A DNA stretch of 64,000 nt, from the NCBI RefSeq assembly GCF_963855985.1, contig NC_087096.1:13206001-13270000 (forward strand), given 5' to 3'. The notes below the pieces were generated by a model that saw nothing but the letters and a program-made list of their open reading frames with translations, was not told where the DNA came from and did not search any database. This DNA is from Ostrinia nubilalis (taxonomy: Eukaryota > Arthropoda > Insecta > Lepidoptera > Crambidae). This document shows positions 24,655-34,594 of this stretch, in pieces; the first letter of the stretch is position 1, and each line of letters begins with the position of its first letter. The translations under genes were made by a program, and so were the position numbers.

Positions 24655-24895
24655 ATGTTAGGTTTTAGCCAAATGACGTCCTCTGCTGGACATCAAGGAT
24701 GGCTGAAACGAACGAACGAAATCATCATCATCATCTCAGACATAAGACGTCCACTGCTGAACATAGGCCTCCCCCAATGCTTTCCATGTTGCCTGGTTGG
24801 AAGCGGCCTGCGTCTAGCGCCTTCCTGCTACCTTTATGATGTCATCGGTCAACCTTGTGGGTGACGTCACACGCTGCGAACGAACGAAACGAACG
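24655..24895 (-). mobile_element. RTE-type LINE 3' ends, two fragments
   Basis: A + strand end (AAATGACGTCCTCTGCTGGAC, then ACGAACGAA) is followed by a reversed end starting ATCATCATCATC, with 'GACGTCCACTGCTGAACATA', GGCCTCCCCCAATGC and 'AGCGCCTTCCTGCTACCTTT'. This is the same 3' module seen at 50535, 54040 and 62540. Confidence 0.6.
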
Positions 24896-24924
24896 AAATG
24901 TTAGGTAGTTATCTGCCACCTTTA

Positions 24925-25035
24925 CTTTTGTGGTTTGCATAATATGCCAGAGATGGCAGGTTCAATACCTGGACAATGCAAATTGAAAAGCTTATATTGT
25001 TTGTATTGGGTATTTTCATATCTTATACCTACAAA
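24925..25035 (+). mobile_element. Decayed tRNA-derived SINE
   Basis: B-box-like GGCAGGTTCAATACCTGGAC is followed by a SINE body (GTTTGTATTGGGTATTTTC). The A-box is degenerate. Confidence 0.5.
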
Positions 25036-25474
25036 TGTGAGAATAAAAATTAATTTATAGGCACAAAAGCTATTTCAAAGGATAAAAAATTACAAAGAAA
25101 AACTGTGCCAAAAAGTAGTTAAAGTAGTTATTTCTACAACGCTGTGTTTGATAAAATATGTTGTCATTTTATTTGAATCATCCCGTTGAATTACGAGTAT
25201 TTCTCAAGTTTTGGGTTTAAAAAATACAGAATCTTTAAAGATTCACCCTGTATTATACCTTGAATTAGTTTTTCTTTCGTATATCGTCCCGATATCGCAT
25301 TTGACGTAATCTTGGCTTCAAACCGCGTCCCTTATTCAAATTCAATACCATTCAATCTAGGAGCACGATCCTGGGGGAATGCGAGTAAATGCAGTTTTTC
25401 ATTTATTTTCACGTAAATCGTGTAGCGCAAAGATTGTGTTTTCAAGCTAGATAGTGAGCCATTATGTAGTATAC

Positions 25475-25585
25475 TGTAGGCCTAAGATGCGCGCCGTGAT
25501 AACTTTTATCGACGTCAAAATGTATGGGCAAAATCGATAAAATGGCGTGATAACTGCTTATCGCGGCGCGCATCTTAGGCCTACT
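25475..25585. repeat. Foldback MITE at the Polinton target site
   Basis: TAGGCCTAAGATGCGCGCCG near 25477 is matched by the inverted CGGCGCGCATCTTAGGCCTA ending near 25583. The loop of about 70 bp contains smaller complementary pieces (ATCGACGTCA, AAATCGATAAAA). The Polinton inserted at its right-hand edge, using CCTACT. Confidence 0.8.
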
Positions 25586-25703
25586 AGTAGGTTATAATTG
25601 TTCGTTCTAATTCACTTTCTTCTCATTCGCTTCCTTCGGCCGCTCATTCGAAGAAAGTTAATTAGACCGAACAATTATAACAAAAGAGTGAATTAGGATC
25701 TAA
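25586..25703 (+). repeat. Polinton left terminal inverted repeat
   Basis: 118 bp starting AGTAGGTTATAATTG. It matches the reverse complement of 42609-42726 with 5 mismatches by direct comparison. It is itself a large hairpin: TTATAATTGTTCGTTCTAATT near the start pairs imperfectly with AATTAGACCGAACAATTATAA at 25660-25680. Confidence 0.95.
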
Positions 25704-25839
25704 AACTTGTTTTATGATTCAGTTGAACGCAGTCTTTATAAATTGTTTGATTATGAATTAAACGCTCCCTATCGTACCTACTAATTGCTTTTGCTATTTA
25801 TTTATGATATTTCTACATTCTACTGTACCTACCTTAAAT

Positions 25840-26465
25840 CAAACGTTTGAGTCCAGTGGGCACGCGACGTATCACTAAAACACTATGCACTAACACCAAT
25901 GTTCTTTATGTCACAGCGGTCGTTTGCTCAAGGTATAATTTTAGTCCGTTTGATCGTACTAACACTTGGCAACTTTCAGATTTACTGAGCCCACTATGAT
26001 GTACTTTCTAATTGTTTCCAGAATTTAAGTGGCACCTAGAATCGCTCAGCGACACTAGCCCGTTTGGTCGTACCAACAAATCTGTACTTCGCTTAGAAAA
26101 CTAATCAAGGCGAACTGTTCGTCTTAATTGTAACTGAATGTTAGCACCTAAAATCAAACCTTTTGATTCTAATGACCACGCGACGTAAGTACTTATAACA
26201 CCAATGCTCTTTATGTCAGCGGCCGTTTGCTCAAGGTATAATTTTAGTCCGTTTGATCGTACTAACACTTGGCAACTTTCAGATTTACTGAGCCCACCAT
26301 GATGTACTTTCTAATTGTTTCCAGAGTTTTAGTGGCACCTAGAATCGCTCAGCGACACTAGCCCGTTTGGTCGTACCAATAAATCTGTACTTCGCTTAGA
26401 AAAGTTTTCAAGGCGAACTGTTCGTCTTAATTGTAACTAAATGTTAGCACCTAAAATCAAACCTT
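25840..26465. repeat. Tandem direct repeat of about 303 bp, two copies
   Basis: Two adjacent copies just inside the left end. For example AGGTATAATTTTAGTCCGTT starts at 25931 and again at 26234, and CACTAGCCCGTTTGGTCGTA occurs in both. Each copy contains two related internal words (CCGTTTGATCGTACTAAC and CCGTTTGGTCGTACCAA). No coding frame. Such subterminal repeats may be binding sites for element proteins, but that is inference. Confidence 0.85.
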
Positions 26466-26469
26466 CACA

Positions 26470-27255
26470 TGACAGTCCAGAGACTATGGCGTACACTTCA
26501 ACACTGGCTCGATTGCGAATCATGTCATACGACAGTCAATTTGAGTACAGTATTTACAACAAAGGTTCCGTATGTAGGCATACATAATTAGAATCAAACA
26601 TCATCAAAATTATGATATACTGTCTGAACTATTAAATTGTGTTTTTGTAATTATAATCACATCTAATAATTTATTATAAGATATTGATTTTTAACCGATT
26701 AAAAAAGGAGAGGTTCTCATCTCAAATATATTTTTATAGATAACGTGTTAACGTTTAGTGCTCTTATAACATTATTATTGAACCGTAGTTTTTACCCAAA
26801 AAGTGTGTTTCACAAACATTACACATTTGAACCTTTGAGTAAAGTTAACATTAAAGATCATGAACTTATTCTGAGTTTTTTTTTGCCTCACCTGACATAA
26901 TATTGTAGAATTTCCATCGACGGATAAATGATTAAATAATTAATTAGTGTATAATAATGTTTTTAAATGTTAACAAAGGCGATAAAATGGTTTCAAATTA
27001 TAATTTATATTCCTTATAAGGAACCCTAATCTTATAAGTTATAATGCAAGTATATTGTTACTGCTGAAACCACAGTTTTGAGCATGTAAGTACAGTCGGT
27101 AGTAAACATAACTCTACAAAAATGTTGAAACACTGCATTTATTGCTTATGTTATGTTTATCGTTTCTATAAACAACCAAAAAAACGAAATAATGCAATTA
27201 ACGAGATCATACCTCATCACACGATCAGTCAATATGATCACATGTACCTTTACAT
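26470..27255. other. Non-coding AT-rich left part of Polinton
   Basis: No open frame of note. A strong donor-like GAGCAT|GTAAGTAC lies near 27085 and TATAA words near 27015-27040, so a non-coding first exon of the gene at 28188-29368 could start here. This is speculative. Confidence 0.35.
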
Positions 27256-27260
27256 AGTAA

Positions 27261-27541
27261 AACAACCTGAGTGGTTAGTGGTCAACAGGCCGCAATACTA
27301 CGCAAGAAGTCCCGGGTTCGATTCCCGGCTGGGCAGAAATTGAAATGATGAATTTTAATTCCTGTGATGGGTCTGGGTGTTACTATGTATAATGTGTACC
27401 TATGTATTTAAATAGTTTTTAAGTAGTATATCCAATGGATATTATGTATTAAGCTAGCACCCATAACACAAGCATTTTAGTTGCTTACTTTGAAACTAGA
27501 TGGCGCTGCGTGATATTATTCAAAGAAAGAAAGAAAGATAG
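27261..27541 (+). mobile_element. tRNA-derived SINE inside the Polinton
   Basis: A-box-like CTGAGTGGTTAGTGG and a full B-box in CCCGGGTTCGATTCCCGGCT, then a body with GGGTCTGGGTGTTACTATGT, ending in an AAAGAAAGAAAGAAAGAT tail. This is a post-insertion event and gives the Polinton a minimum age relative to the SINE. Confidence 0.85.
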
Positions 27542-28187
27542 TATGTTTAAGAAATAATCTAAAGTATGTAACAAGAAAAATATCCTAATATGAAAAAAAA
27601 ATCATCATTTTTTTACGCCGACTGTACCTACACTGATTATGCGGACGTCTGAGTAAATTGAAACTTTTGTTTTTCACAAATGTTAATGTTAATCAGCAAT
27701 AACATTTTGTAATTGCTGATTCTATAAAAAATTTTGGCCAGTGATCGTAAACCCTGTGTTTGAAGGTTACTTTTGTAATTATACATTATATTTTACCCGT
27801 TAACTAAGCGGTACAAATGGAAAAAATGTTGACTACCTCTTTTGCTGATCTTGCATTATTTTTAGATAAATTATGACCTCCAAATCGATAAAATTTAATA
27901 ACTCCAGTAGTGCCACATAGTGCTCATCAACCTTCAAGGTTAAGGTATTCTTCAGCTTCAAGACCAATCTACAGCAACGAAATAATGTTCGTAAGTTTTT
28001 TTAACTTTTTTCCTTGTGTGTTTTATGAGAATAATAATGTGCATAATTATGAACTTAGGCAGTTCGATTTTTACAAGTTGTTTACTGTATGTTGTTATTG
28101 AATGTTCAATACATGTATTGTATTGAACATAATATGTCGTACCTGCATCATAATTTCGTCTTATAACTTTAACTCTATATTTTACAG

Positions 28188-29368
28188 GTCGGACTTTGAG
28201 TATTACTGCGACAAAAAAGCAGTTGCCAAGCGGCACGGAAATAAACGCGAAGACATAGATTCTGAAGAGGAAACATCTTGTAAAAGGTAAGATTTAATAT
28301 AGACAAAGTAATATTCCAGTAATAAATCGATTTATTTTTGTTTGAAACAAGTGAAAATGATTATCGTTTTAAACTAATTTGATCGTTTGTTGGCAGGTTG
28401 AAGCAGCAGAGACCGCGAAAAACAGCCAAACATTTATTTGACGACTCTGAAGACGAATCAGTTAATAAACCGTAAGTTTTTAATCACTTTTATAACGTTT
28501 CACGTATTTACTTTGCGCTGTAATGTACCTATGTACTTAAATTAAATACGCGGGACTCACTTCTGTTTTGAAACAAATATTTATTAATTTATGCGAACAA
28601 AGACTCATACTTACAAATTCTGTTTATTACTGTTTTAAACTAATTTGACCGTGTTTGTTGGCAGGTTGAAGCAGAAACCTCGAAAAACGGCCAAACATTT
28701 ATTCGACGACTCTGAAGAGGAATCAGTTAATAAACCGTAAGTTTTTAATCACTTTTATGACGATTGAGGTATTTACTTTGCGTTGTAATGATAATTGTAT
28801 TTTGAAATAAATATTTAGCAAGCAAAGGCTTGGTATTCCGGTAGGAATTTTATAATTTTACCAGTTATCTCTCATTCCAACTAAAATAATTAAAACTGTT
28901 TAAGAATATTTAATTCAAATGTTGTTTTTTTTTTTTTTCAGAACTAAATCATCAGCGAAAAAGTCGTCTACCAAACGCAAGTCAGCAGAGAGCTCGAGTG
29001 GAGACAAACGAACTCGAACCTCAGGGTGGAAGCTGGACTTGGACGACGACGCGGACGTCGAGAGCAGTCGCGCGCGCAGCCAGCCCGGCCGCCTGCAGTC
29101 CGTGCTGACGCGCCGAGTGGCCGACGGAGTCCTGCGCCGCACCGCCTCTCTGCCTGGGGATCTCTTCGTGGAGTTGCGCCTCTACAACGCGGACGAGATA
29201 CGAGCTGTGCAGCCGAAAGATCGTTGGGAGAAGGCGGTATTGTCACTCAAATACCAAAGCAGCTCTAACGCCGAACATCTTGACCTACTGCGGCAATTCG
29301 TCACGCGTGCGCGAGAGGCATTCGAAGAGGACGGTACTTTTTTCGCTGATAAAAAAAATAGTTCGTAA
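28188..29368 (+). CDS. Spliced Polinton-borne gene, unknown function, duplicated exon
   Basis: Four exons read in one frame, every intron interrupting a codon after its second base: 28188-28286, 28397-28471, 28665-28736 and 28942-29368. Each has AG and GTAAG borders. Exons two and three are tandem copies (75 and 72 nt) of an acidic segment containing PRKTAKHLFDDSE, and the 3' part of the preceding intron is duplicated too. The last exon has a Lys/Ser-rich, NLS-like start (SSAKKSSTKRKS), then a GC-rich stretch ending in an Arg/Glu-rich helical tail. AATAAA follows at 29395. The 5' end is unresolved: no in-frame ATG in the first exon listed, and an upstream exon near 27909-27994 ends in GTAAGT but does not join in frame at that donor. 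No homologue recognised. It is likely nuclear. Confidence 0.6.
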
Positions 29369-29394
29369 TTTGTTATTAATTAGTTATTTAAGGT

Positions 29395-29400
29395 AATAAA
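29395..29400 (+). terminator. Poly(A) signal AATAAA
   Basis: AATAAA 27 nt after the stop codon of the spliced gene and 88 nt before the PolB start codon. Confidence 0.55.
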
Positions 29401-29487
29401 ATAAAATACTTTTTTATATCTTAGTTTTTTCACCCAGTCTATTTAATTTCATTCAAAGTTGTTAGGTAGGTTTTAAACTTTTTTATA

Positions 29488-32400
29488 ATGTCTCAAAGAA
29501 CGATATATTGCACAGTGTGCGATTTATCAATTAAAAGTAATAGTTTCTCAGCTCATCTCAAAAGTAATACACATAAAAATAATTCAGCAATAGAATTAGG
29601 AGATGGTATAGAAAAAATAAGTAGTGCATTCCGTAGTCGAATAGCTACGTATCGATTGCGCAATAGGGATGAAGGCGTGCAGACGCCAGCCGAGTTCCTG
29701 CGCAGCATGCGTGCGCGCGTGCGGCAACTCATACAAGCGCGACAACTAGCATTTAACAGCCTTAAAGTCAACTTCGAATTATTTGCAGAATTTTCTCTTA
29801 GAACTAATGACTCTAACAAATCTGAGCTAAAATCATTTGCTACAGAGAACTTTACCATACATAAGAACTACGCGTTTGATGAAATATTCTCACAAGCAAT
29901 AGCTATTATTTCAACTAAAATTGACGAAATGCAAGAAAGGGACAGCGGTTGGTCTTTTCTCCGTAATTCGCACTTAGAAATTAACATAAACAAATTTAAT
30001 CCTTTAAAAGCATCTCAATTTATAGATTTACCTAAAGCTTTAAAACTAAAACGAGCTTGTATTAATGTTCAAAACAGAGATAAATTTTGTTTTTTGTGGA
30101 GCATAATGGCAGCATTGTTTCCTGCTAAGAGTAATGCTCACCGAACTTCTTCATATCCTCATTTTGAGAACGTTCTCAATACAAAAAACATGTCATTTCC
30201 TGTAAATTTTTCGGATATAAAAACTTTTGAAAAGAATAATCCCAGTATAAGTGTCAATGTTTATGGAATTAAAAACAACACTAATATTGTTGGACCATTA
30301 TACCGCACTCAGAACAAGAAAAAGAACCATATAAATTTATTATTTTTAGAAAAGGGAAATCTAACGCATTATTGTTGGATAAAAAATGTAAGTCGTTTGT
30401 TAAGGTCGCAAATAACAAAAAACCACAACAAAATATTTTTTTGTGATGATTGTATGGTGTTCTTTAAAAACGAAATTAAATTAAATACTCATATATGCGG
30501 TGGCGTTGCTACTGTTTTACCAAAACCCGGCACACTTATACAGTTTAAAAACTATGAAAAAATGCAAGACATGCCGTTCGTTATTTACGCGGATTTCGAA
30601 TCGTTATTACAACCAAGTCCAAACGGACCGACTTCAAATTCTACGAACGTCTTCCAAAAACATGTTCCGGCTGCATTTGCATATTACGTTGCTTGTTCAT
30701 ATGACAGTTCCTTGAATCGGTACGTATCTTATCTTGGGAAAAAATGTGTTGAAATATTTATTGAGAATCTTAAGAAAGACATATCTAAAATATTAAAATT
30801 ATATAAAAACAAAATACCAATGAAAAAGTTAACAGTAGAAGAATCGGAATCATTTTCTAAATCGAAGCAATGTTATCTTTGCAATCAGTTGTTATTTGAC
30901 GATAGAGTGAGGGACCACTGTCACTTAACCGGCAGGTACCGCGGTCCCGCACATTCATACTGTAATCTCAAATACCGCTTACCGCAATTCGTACCGGTAT
31001 TTTTCCATAATTTATCCGGCTACGATAGTCATCTATTTATAAGGCAATTGGGAGAAATATCGGGACCAATAAAAGTTATAGCCAAAAATAAAGAAAATTA
31101 TATATCGTTCACTAAGTTTTTTACAACAGATGATAATCATTACATGGCAGTTCGATTTGTTGACTCGTTCAAATTTTTAGGGACAAGCCTTGAAAAACTG
31201 GTTTCCAATTTAAACACACATGATTTTACACATTTATCGCGTTTTTTTTCTGAAAAAAATCAGTTTGAGTTATTAAGGCGCAAAGGTGTATACCCTTATG
31301 AATACATGACTAACTGGGAATCGTATAAAGAAAAACAATTACCTTCACGCCATAATTTTTATAGTAGTTTGAATGAGTGTACTATTTCAGAATCTGACTA
31401 TAAACATGCCGAGCGCGTTTGGAAAACATTTAATTTAAAAAATCTAGGAGAATATACAAAGTTATATTTAAAATCAGACGTACTTTTACTGGCCGATGTA
31501 TTTGAAAAATTTCGGTATACTTGTAAAACTAATTATAATTTAGATCCTTCGTTTTATCTTACCGCTCCAAGTTTAAGCTTCGATGCTATGCTACTTTTGA
31601 CCAAAGTAAAACTTGAACTAATTGAAGATTTGGAAATAATTCGGTTAATCCAAAAGGGTATCCGCGGTGGTGTTTGTCAAGTTTCCACTAGATATGCGAA
31701 GGCAAATAATAAATACTTGCCTGATTACGATCCATCTTCTCCAGATAATTACTTATTTTATATAGACTGTAACAATTTATACGGATATGCAATGTGCTCG
31801 TATTTACCTCATTCTGATTTTCACTTATTAAATGTGTCAGAATTTAATGCCGACGAAATTATAAACACGCCCGACGATGCCGAAGAGGGTTATATTTTAG
31901 AAATAGATTTAGAATATCCAGAACAGTTGCATGATTTACACAATGAACTCCCTTTTTGTCCCCAAAAATTTACTCCACCTGGCTCTAAAACATCCAAGTT
32001 AATACCTAATTTATACGATAAATTTAACTATGTTATTCACTATGTGCATTTAAAAGCATGCCTTGATCATGGTTTGAAACTAAAAAAAATCCACAGAGTA
32101 ATAAAATTCAAACAAAGCCCTTATCTAAAGCAGTACATTGATCTTAATACCGAGTTGCGACAAAAAGCAACGTCTGCATTTGAACAAGATTTTTTTAAAC
32201 TTTTGAATAATAGCATTTTCGGCAAAACATTAGAAGATCCGGAAAAACGGCTTGATGTAAAATTAGTAAATCAATGGGTTGATACTAGAAATAAAACTAA
32301 AAAACAGTACACTGCTCAGCAATTAATAGCAAGACCCAATTATCACAGCTCAACTGTGTTTTCTGAGAATTTTGTTGCAGTGCAAATGAAACCGGAGTCA

Positions 32401-33003
32401 ATATTACTGGATAAACCAATTTATATAGGATTTACGGTTTTAGAAATTTCTAAAAGCCATATGTATAAATTCCATTATTCCATAATGAAACCATTCTACG
32501 GTAACAATTTACAACTTTGTTACACAGATACGGATAGCTTTTTGTACTCCATACACACCAAGGACGTGTATAAGGATTTGAAACGTCAATTTGAATCTTA
32601 CTTTGACACAAGCAATTATGATGAAAATAATTTGTTTAACATTAAACGGCAAAATAAAAAAGTACCTGGTTTGTTTAAAGACGAACTAGGTGGAAAACTC
32701 ATAACTGAATTTGTCGGTTTAAGATCAAAATTATATTGTATTAAAACTGAAAATAAAGAAATAAAAAAAGCCAAAGGAGTAAAAAAACCAGCTGTTAAGC
32801 AGTTACTTTTTAAAGATTACAGTAATGTCCTATTGCACAACAAAATTATTAAAAAAACAAATGTAGTATTTAAATCGTTAAAGCATGAAATATTTACTCA
32901 ATCGGTAAATAAAGTGGCTTTATCATCTAACGATGACAAACGTATAATATTAAAAAATAATATAAATACAGTGGCCTGGGGTCATAAATCCAGCTTCTTT
33001 TAA
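29488..33003 (+). CDS. Protein-primed family B DNA polymerase (pPolB)
   Basis: 1171 residues, the element's replicase, expected to copy its linear genome by protein priming in the nucleus. In order: a C2H2 finger (C8, C11, H23, H29), a Polinton-type N-terminal region, a segment with CFLW (C201) and HYCW (H294), a Cys/His cluster (C319, C322), an endonuclease-VII-like zinc motif (C462, C465, RDHCH at 475-479, C492), then the exonuclease motifs DFE (D369, E371), HNLSGYD (D513) and YLKSD (Y660, D664). Polymerase motifs follow: A with D760 in DCNNLYG, B as KLLNNSIFGK (904-913) and C as YTDTDS (1012-1017). All catalytic acids are present and the frame is uninterrupted, so the enzyme is predicted active. 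The ATG is the first in frame. A GC-rich patch at 29668-29760 contrasts with the otherwise AT-rich codons. Confidence 0.95.
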   Translation: MSQRTIYCTVCDLSIKSNSFSAHLKSNTHKNNSAIELGDGIEKISSAFRSRIATYRLRNRDEGVQTPAEFLRSMRARVRQLIQARQLAFNSLKVNFELFAEFSLRTNDSNKSELKSFATENFTIHKNYAFDEIFSQAIAIISTKIDEMQERDSGWSFLRNSHLEININKFNPLKASQFIDLPKALKLKRACINVQNRDKFCFLWSIMAALFPAKSNAHRTSSYPHFENVLNTKNMSFPVNFSDIKTFEKNNPSISVNVYGIKNNTNIVGPLYRTQNKKKNHINLLFLEKGNLTHYCWIKNVSRLLRSQITKNHNKIFFCDDCMVFFKNEIKLNTHICGGVATVLPKPGTLIQFKNYEKMQDMPFVIYADFESLLQPSPNGPTSNSTNVFQKHVPAAFAYYVACSYDSSLNRYVSYLGKKCVEIFIENLKKDISKILKLYKNKIPMKKLTVEESESFSKSKQCYLCNQLLFDDRVRDHCHLTGRYRGPAHSYCNLKYRLPQFVPVFFHNLSGYDSHLFIRQLGEISGPIKVIAKNKENYISFTKFFTTDDNHYMAVRFVDSFKFLGTSLEKLVSNLNTHDFTHLSRFFSEKNQFELLRRKGVYPYEYMTNWESYKEKQLPSRHNFYSSLNECTISESDYKHAERVWKTFNLKNLGEYTKLYLKSDVLLLADVFEKFRYTCKTNYNLDPSFYLTAPSLSFDAMLLLTKVKLELIEDLEIIRLIQKGIRGGVCQVSTRYAKANNKYLPDYDPSSPDNYLFYIDCNNLYGYAMCSYLPHSDFHLLNVSEFNADEIINTPDDAEEGYILEIDLEYPEQLHDLHNELPFCPQKFTPPGSKTSKLIPNLYDKFNYVIHYVHLKACLDHGLKLKKIHRVIKFKQSPYLKQYIDLNTELRQKATSAFEQDFFKLLNNSIFGKTLEDPEKRLDVKLVNQWVDTRNKTKKQYTAQQLIARPNYHSSTVFSENFVAVQMKPESILLDKPIYIGFTVLEISKSHMYKFHYSIMKPFYGNNLQLCYTDTDSFLYSIHTKDVYKDLKRQFESYFDTSNYDENNLFNIKRQNKKVPGLFKDELGGKLITEFVGLRSKLYCIKTENKEIKKAKGVKKPAVKQLLFKDYSNVLLHNKIIKKTNVVFKSLKHEIFTQSVNKVALSSNDDKRIILKNNINTVAWGHKSSFF

Positions 33004-33307
33004 TGTTTCTATAGGTATTATAAGAGCCTACTTGTATTATAAATAATATGTTAATATTCTTTTTTGATAAATGTCTTAGTCTTGTTCTGTATTAAAATAA
33101 TAATATTATGATGATATTAAATAGTCTGGGTTGAAATAATCTGTTCTTATTTTATGTTTAGATTAGGAAAATATTACTTATTATTAATTATACTTTTTAC
33201 TAACTTTCTACTCTTAAGCCTGCGACTAACACTTATTGTATTTTATAATACTATTATTATTAAATTAATTAAAAATTATTATTATTATAATTATGAAATA
33301 AGTGCTT

Positions 33308-33313
33308 AATAAA
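33308..33313 (+). terminator. Poly(A) signal AATAAA downstream of PolB
   Basis: First clean AATAAA after the PolB stop, about 305 nt downstream in AT-rich DNA. Confidence 0.4.
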
Positions 33314-33434
33314 TTTTAAACCATCTATGATTTGTTGTTTGATTCATATTACCTATTTAATAAATATTTGTGAAAGAATCTTTCTAATAAACTTAATAAC
33401 CTTATTTCATATTACAATATGCAATTTTCAATAT

Positions 33435-34098
33435 GCTGACTCAAGACATCCGTTCACGTTTGCAAAGTCAACGATTTCGCAATAAAGCAAATCACATGTT
33501 TTTTACAATATTTCACCGACAAGCTCATTCACTCCATATCACTGCTCGTCTTCAGACTAGCAACGGATTCATTATTTTGTAAGTATTCAAGTTTGTAATT
33601 TTATGACTGTACCTTCTAACAAATTTTTTGAATTTATTATGATCACTAACAATTGTTATTTTTTCTTTTCAGACGATGCAAAACTCCGATATGAACATCA
33701 TGCTTCCCCCGTTCACCTATGATCCCTGGGAGGGATTAACACAAGCTTGTTCAGATGTCCTGGGACAAGTTGGTGAGCCTCAAACCTCCCGGGAAAAGAG
33801 GGTTAGGCGGAAGACTGAGCAACCGGCAAGAAAGAAGGCACGTAGTACTGCAAAGTCCTACGTCATTTCCAAGGAGCGAACTAAAGGTTTACGGCTTATA
33901 CAAATAAGAGTGTGTGACCTGACGAGAGAGCCTTCCGCTTCAACAGCATGCGATCCGGATGACAGTGAAAGTGATGATAATGTGATACTTAGTGCACAGT
34001 ATGTAGTGACTGAAAATTATGATGAAATAATGGACATGACTGAATCAGTAATTAACCCTACAAGGCACCCAGTTCCATTTGTGGAACACCGACTTTAA
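33435..34098 (+). CDS. Unknown basic nuclear-type protein with 5' intron
   Basis: A 140-residue frame starts at the ATG at 33676, three bases into an exon whose acceptor TTTTCTTTTCAG ends at 33672. The upstream exon ends at 33578 before GTAAGT. It has its own ATG at about 33435 with an open frame to the donor, but that frame meets a stop a few codons after splicing, so it is probably leader sequence or an upstream ORF. The protein begins with an aromatic PPFTYDPWEG motif. It then has a strongly basic region (RVRRKTEQPARKKARS) resembling a nuclear localisation signal, and an acidic C-terminal half. No family recognised. It lies between PolB and the convergent gene block and is followed by AATAAA at 34281. 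Confidence 0.6.
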
Positions 34099-34280
34099 TC
34101 GTTCCTATAGCTATAAAACTATTAGTAGCGACATCTTTTGCATCTTATTAGAAGCTACTGACATTTAGCAATGTAGTAATACGAAGTTTTACCTAAAGAT
34201 GTCGTTCGTGTTTTGGTTGTAGTGCACTAAGTGTGAAATTTGAATGAAAGTGACAAGTTAGTCGTTTGTCTGAATTCAAA

Positions 34281-34286
34281 AATAAA
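34281..34286 (+). terminator. Poly(A) signal AATAAA
   Basis: AATAAATAAA lies about 180 nt after the stop of the 140-residue gene. Confidence 0.45.
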
Positions 34287-34594
34287 TAAAAAATAGTTAT
34301 AGAACAGTTTTGATTAGAAAAAAAATACTCTGTGTTATAAAGAAGTGTATATTTTGCAGAGGTAAGTTGTATTTTTTATTACAATAGTAAACGTATTAGT
34401 AAATCACATTTTTATTGTAGTTCCACATACGGTACGTTGAGCTTTAGTGTCCGTTTTTACTTACGTACTTACGACAATTTACCATATGAATGTTTTGATT
34501 TTATTGCAGATAATCTCGCGAAGAAGATTGCGTAATGGAGAAATTGAGGGTTTCTATATATTCATTCTGGGAGTGATGTGGAAGTGATGATGAC

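Noticed and set aside
27247..27337. Possible tRNA gene inside the Polinton
   Set aside because: A and B boxes are present, but no complete cloverleaf was seen and the sequence continues as a SINE with an AAAG tail.
29026..29268. Frames on both strands overlapping the last exon of the spliced Polinton gene
   Set aside because: They are shadows of the GC-rich exon. The exon frame is supported by matching splice phases across four exons.
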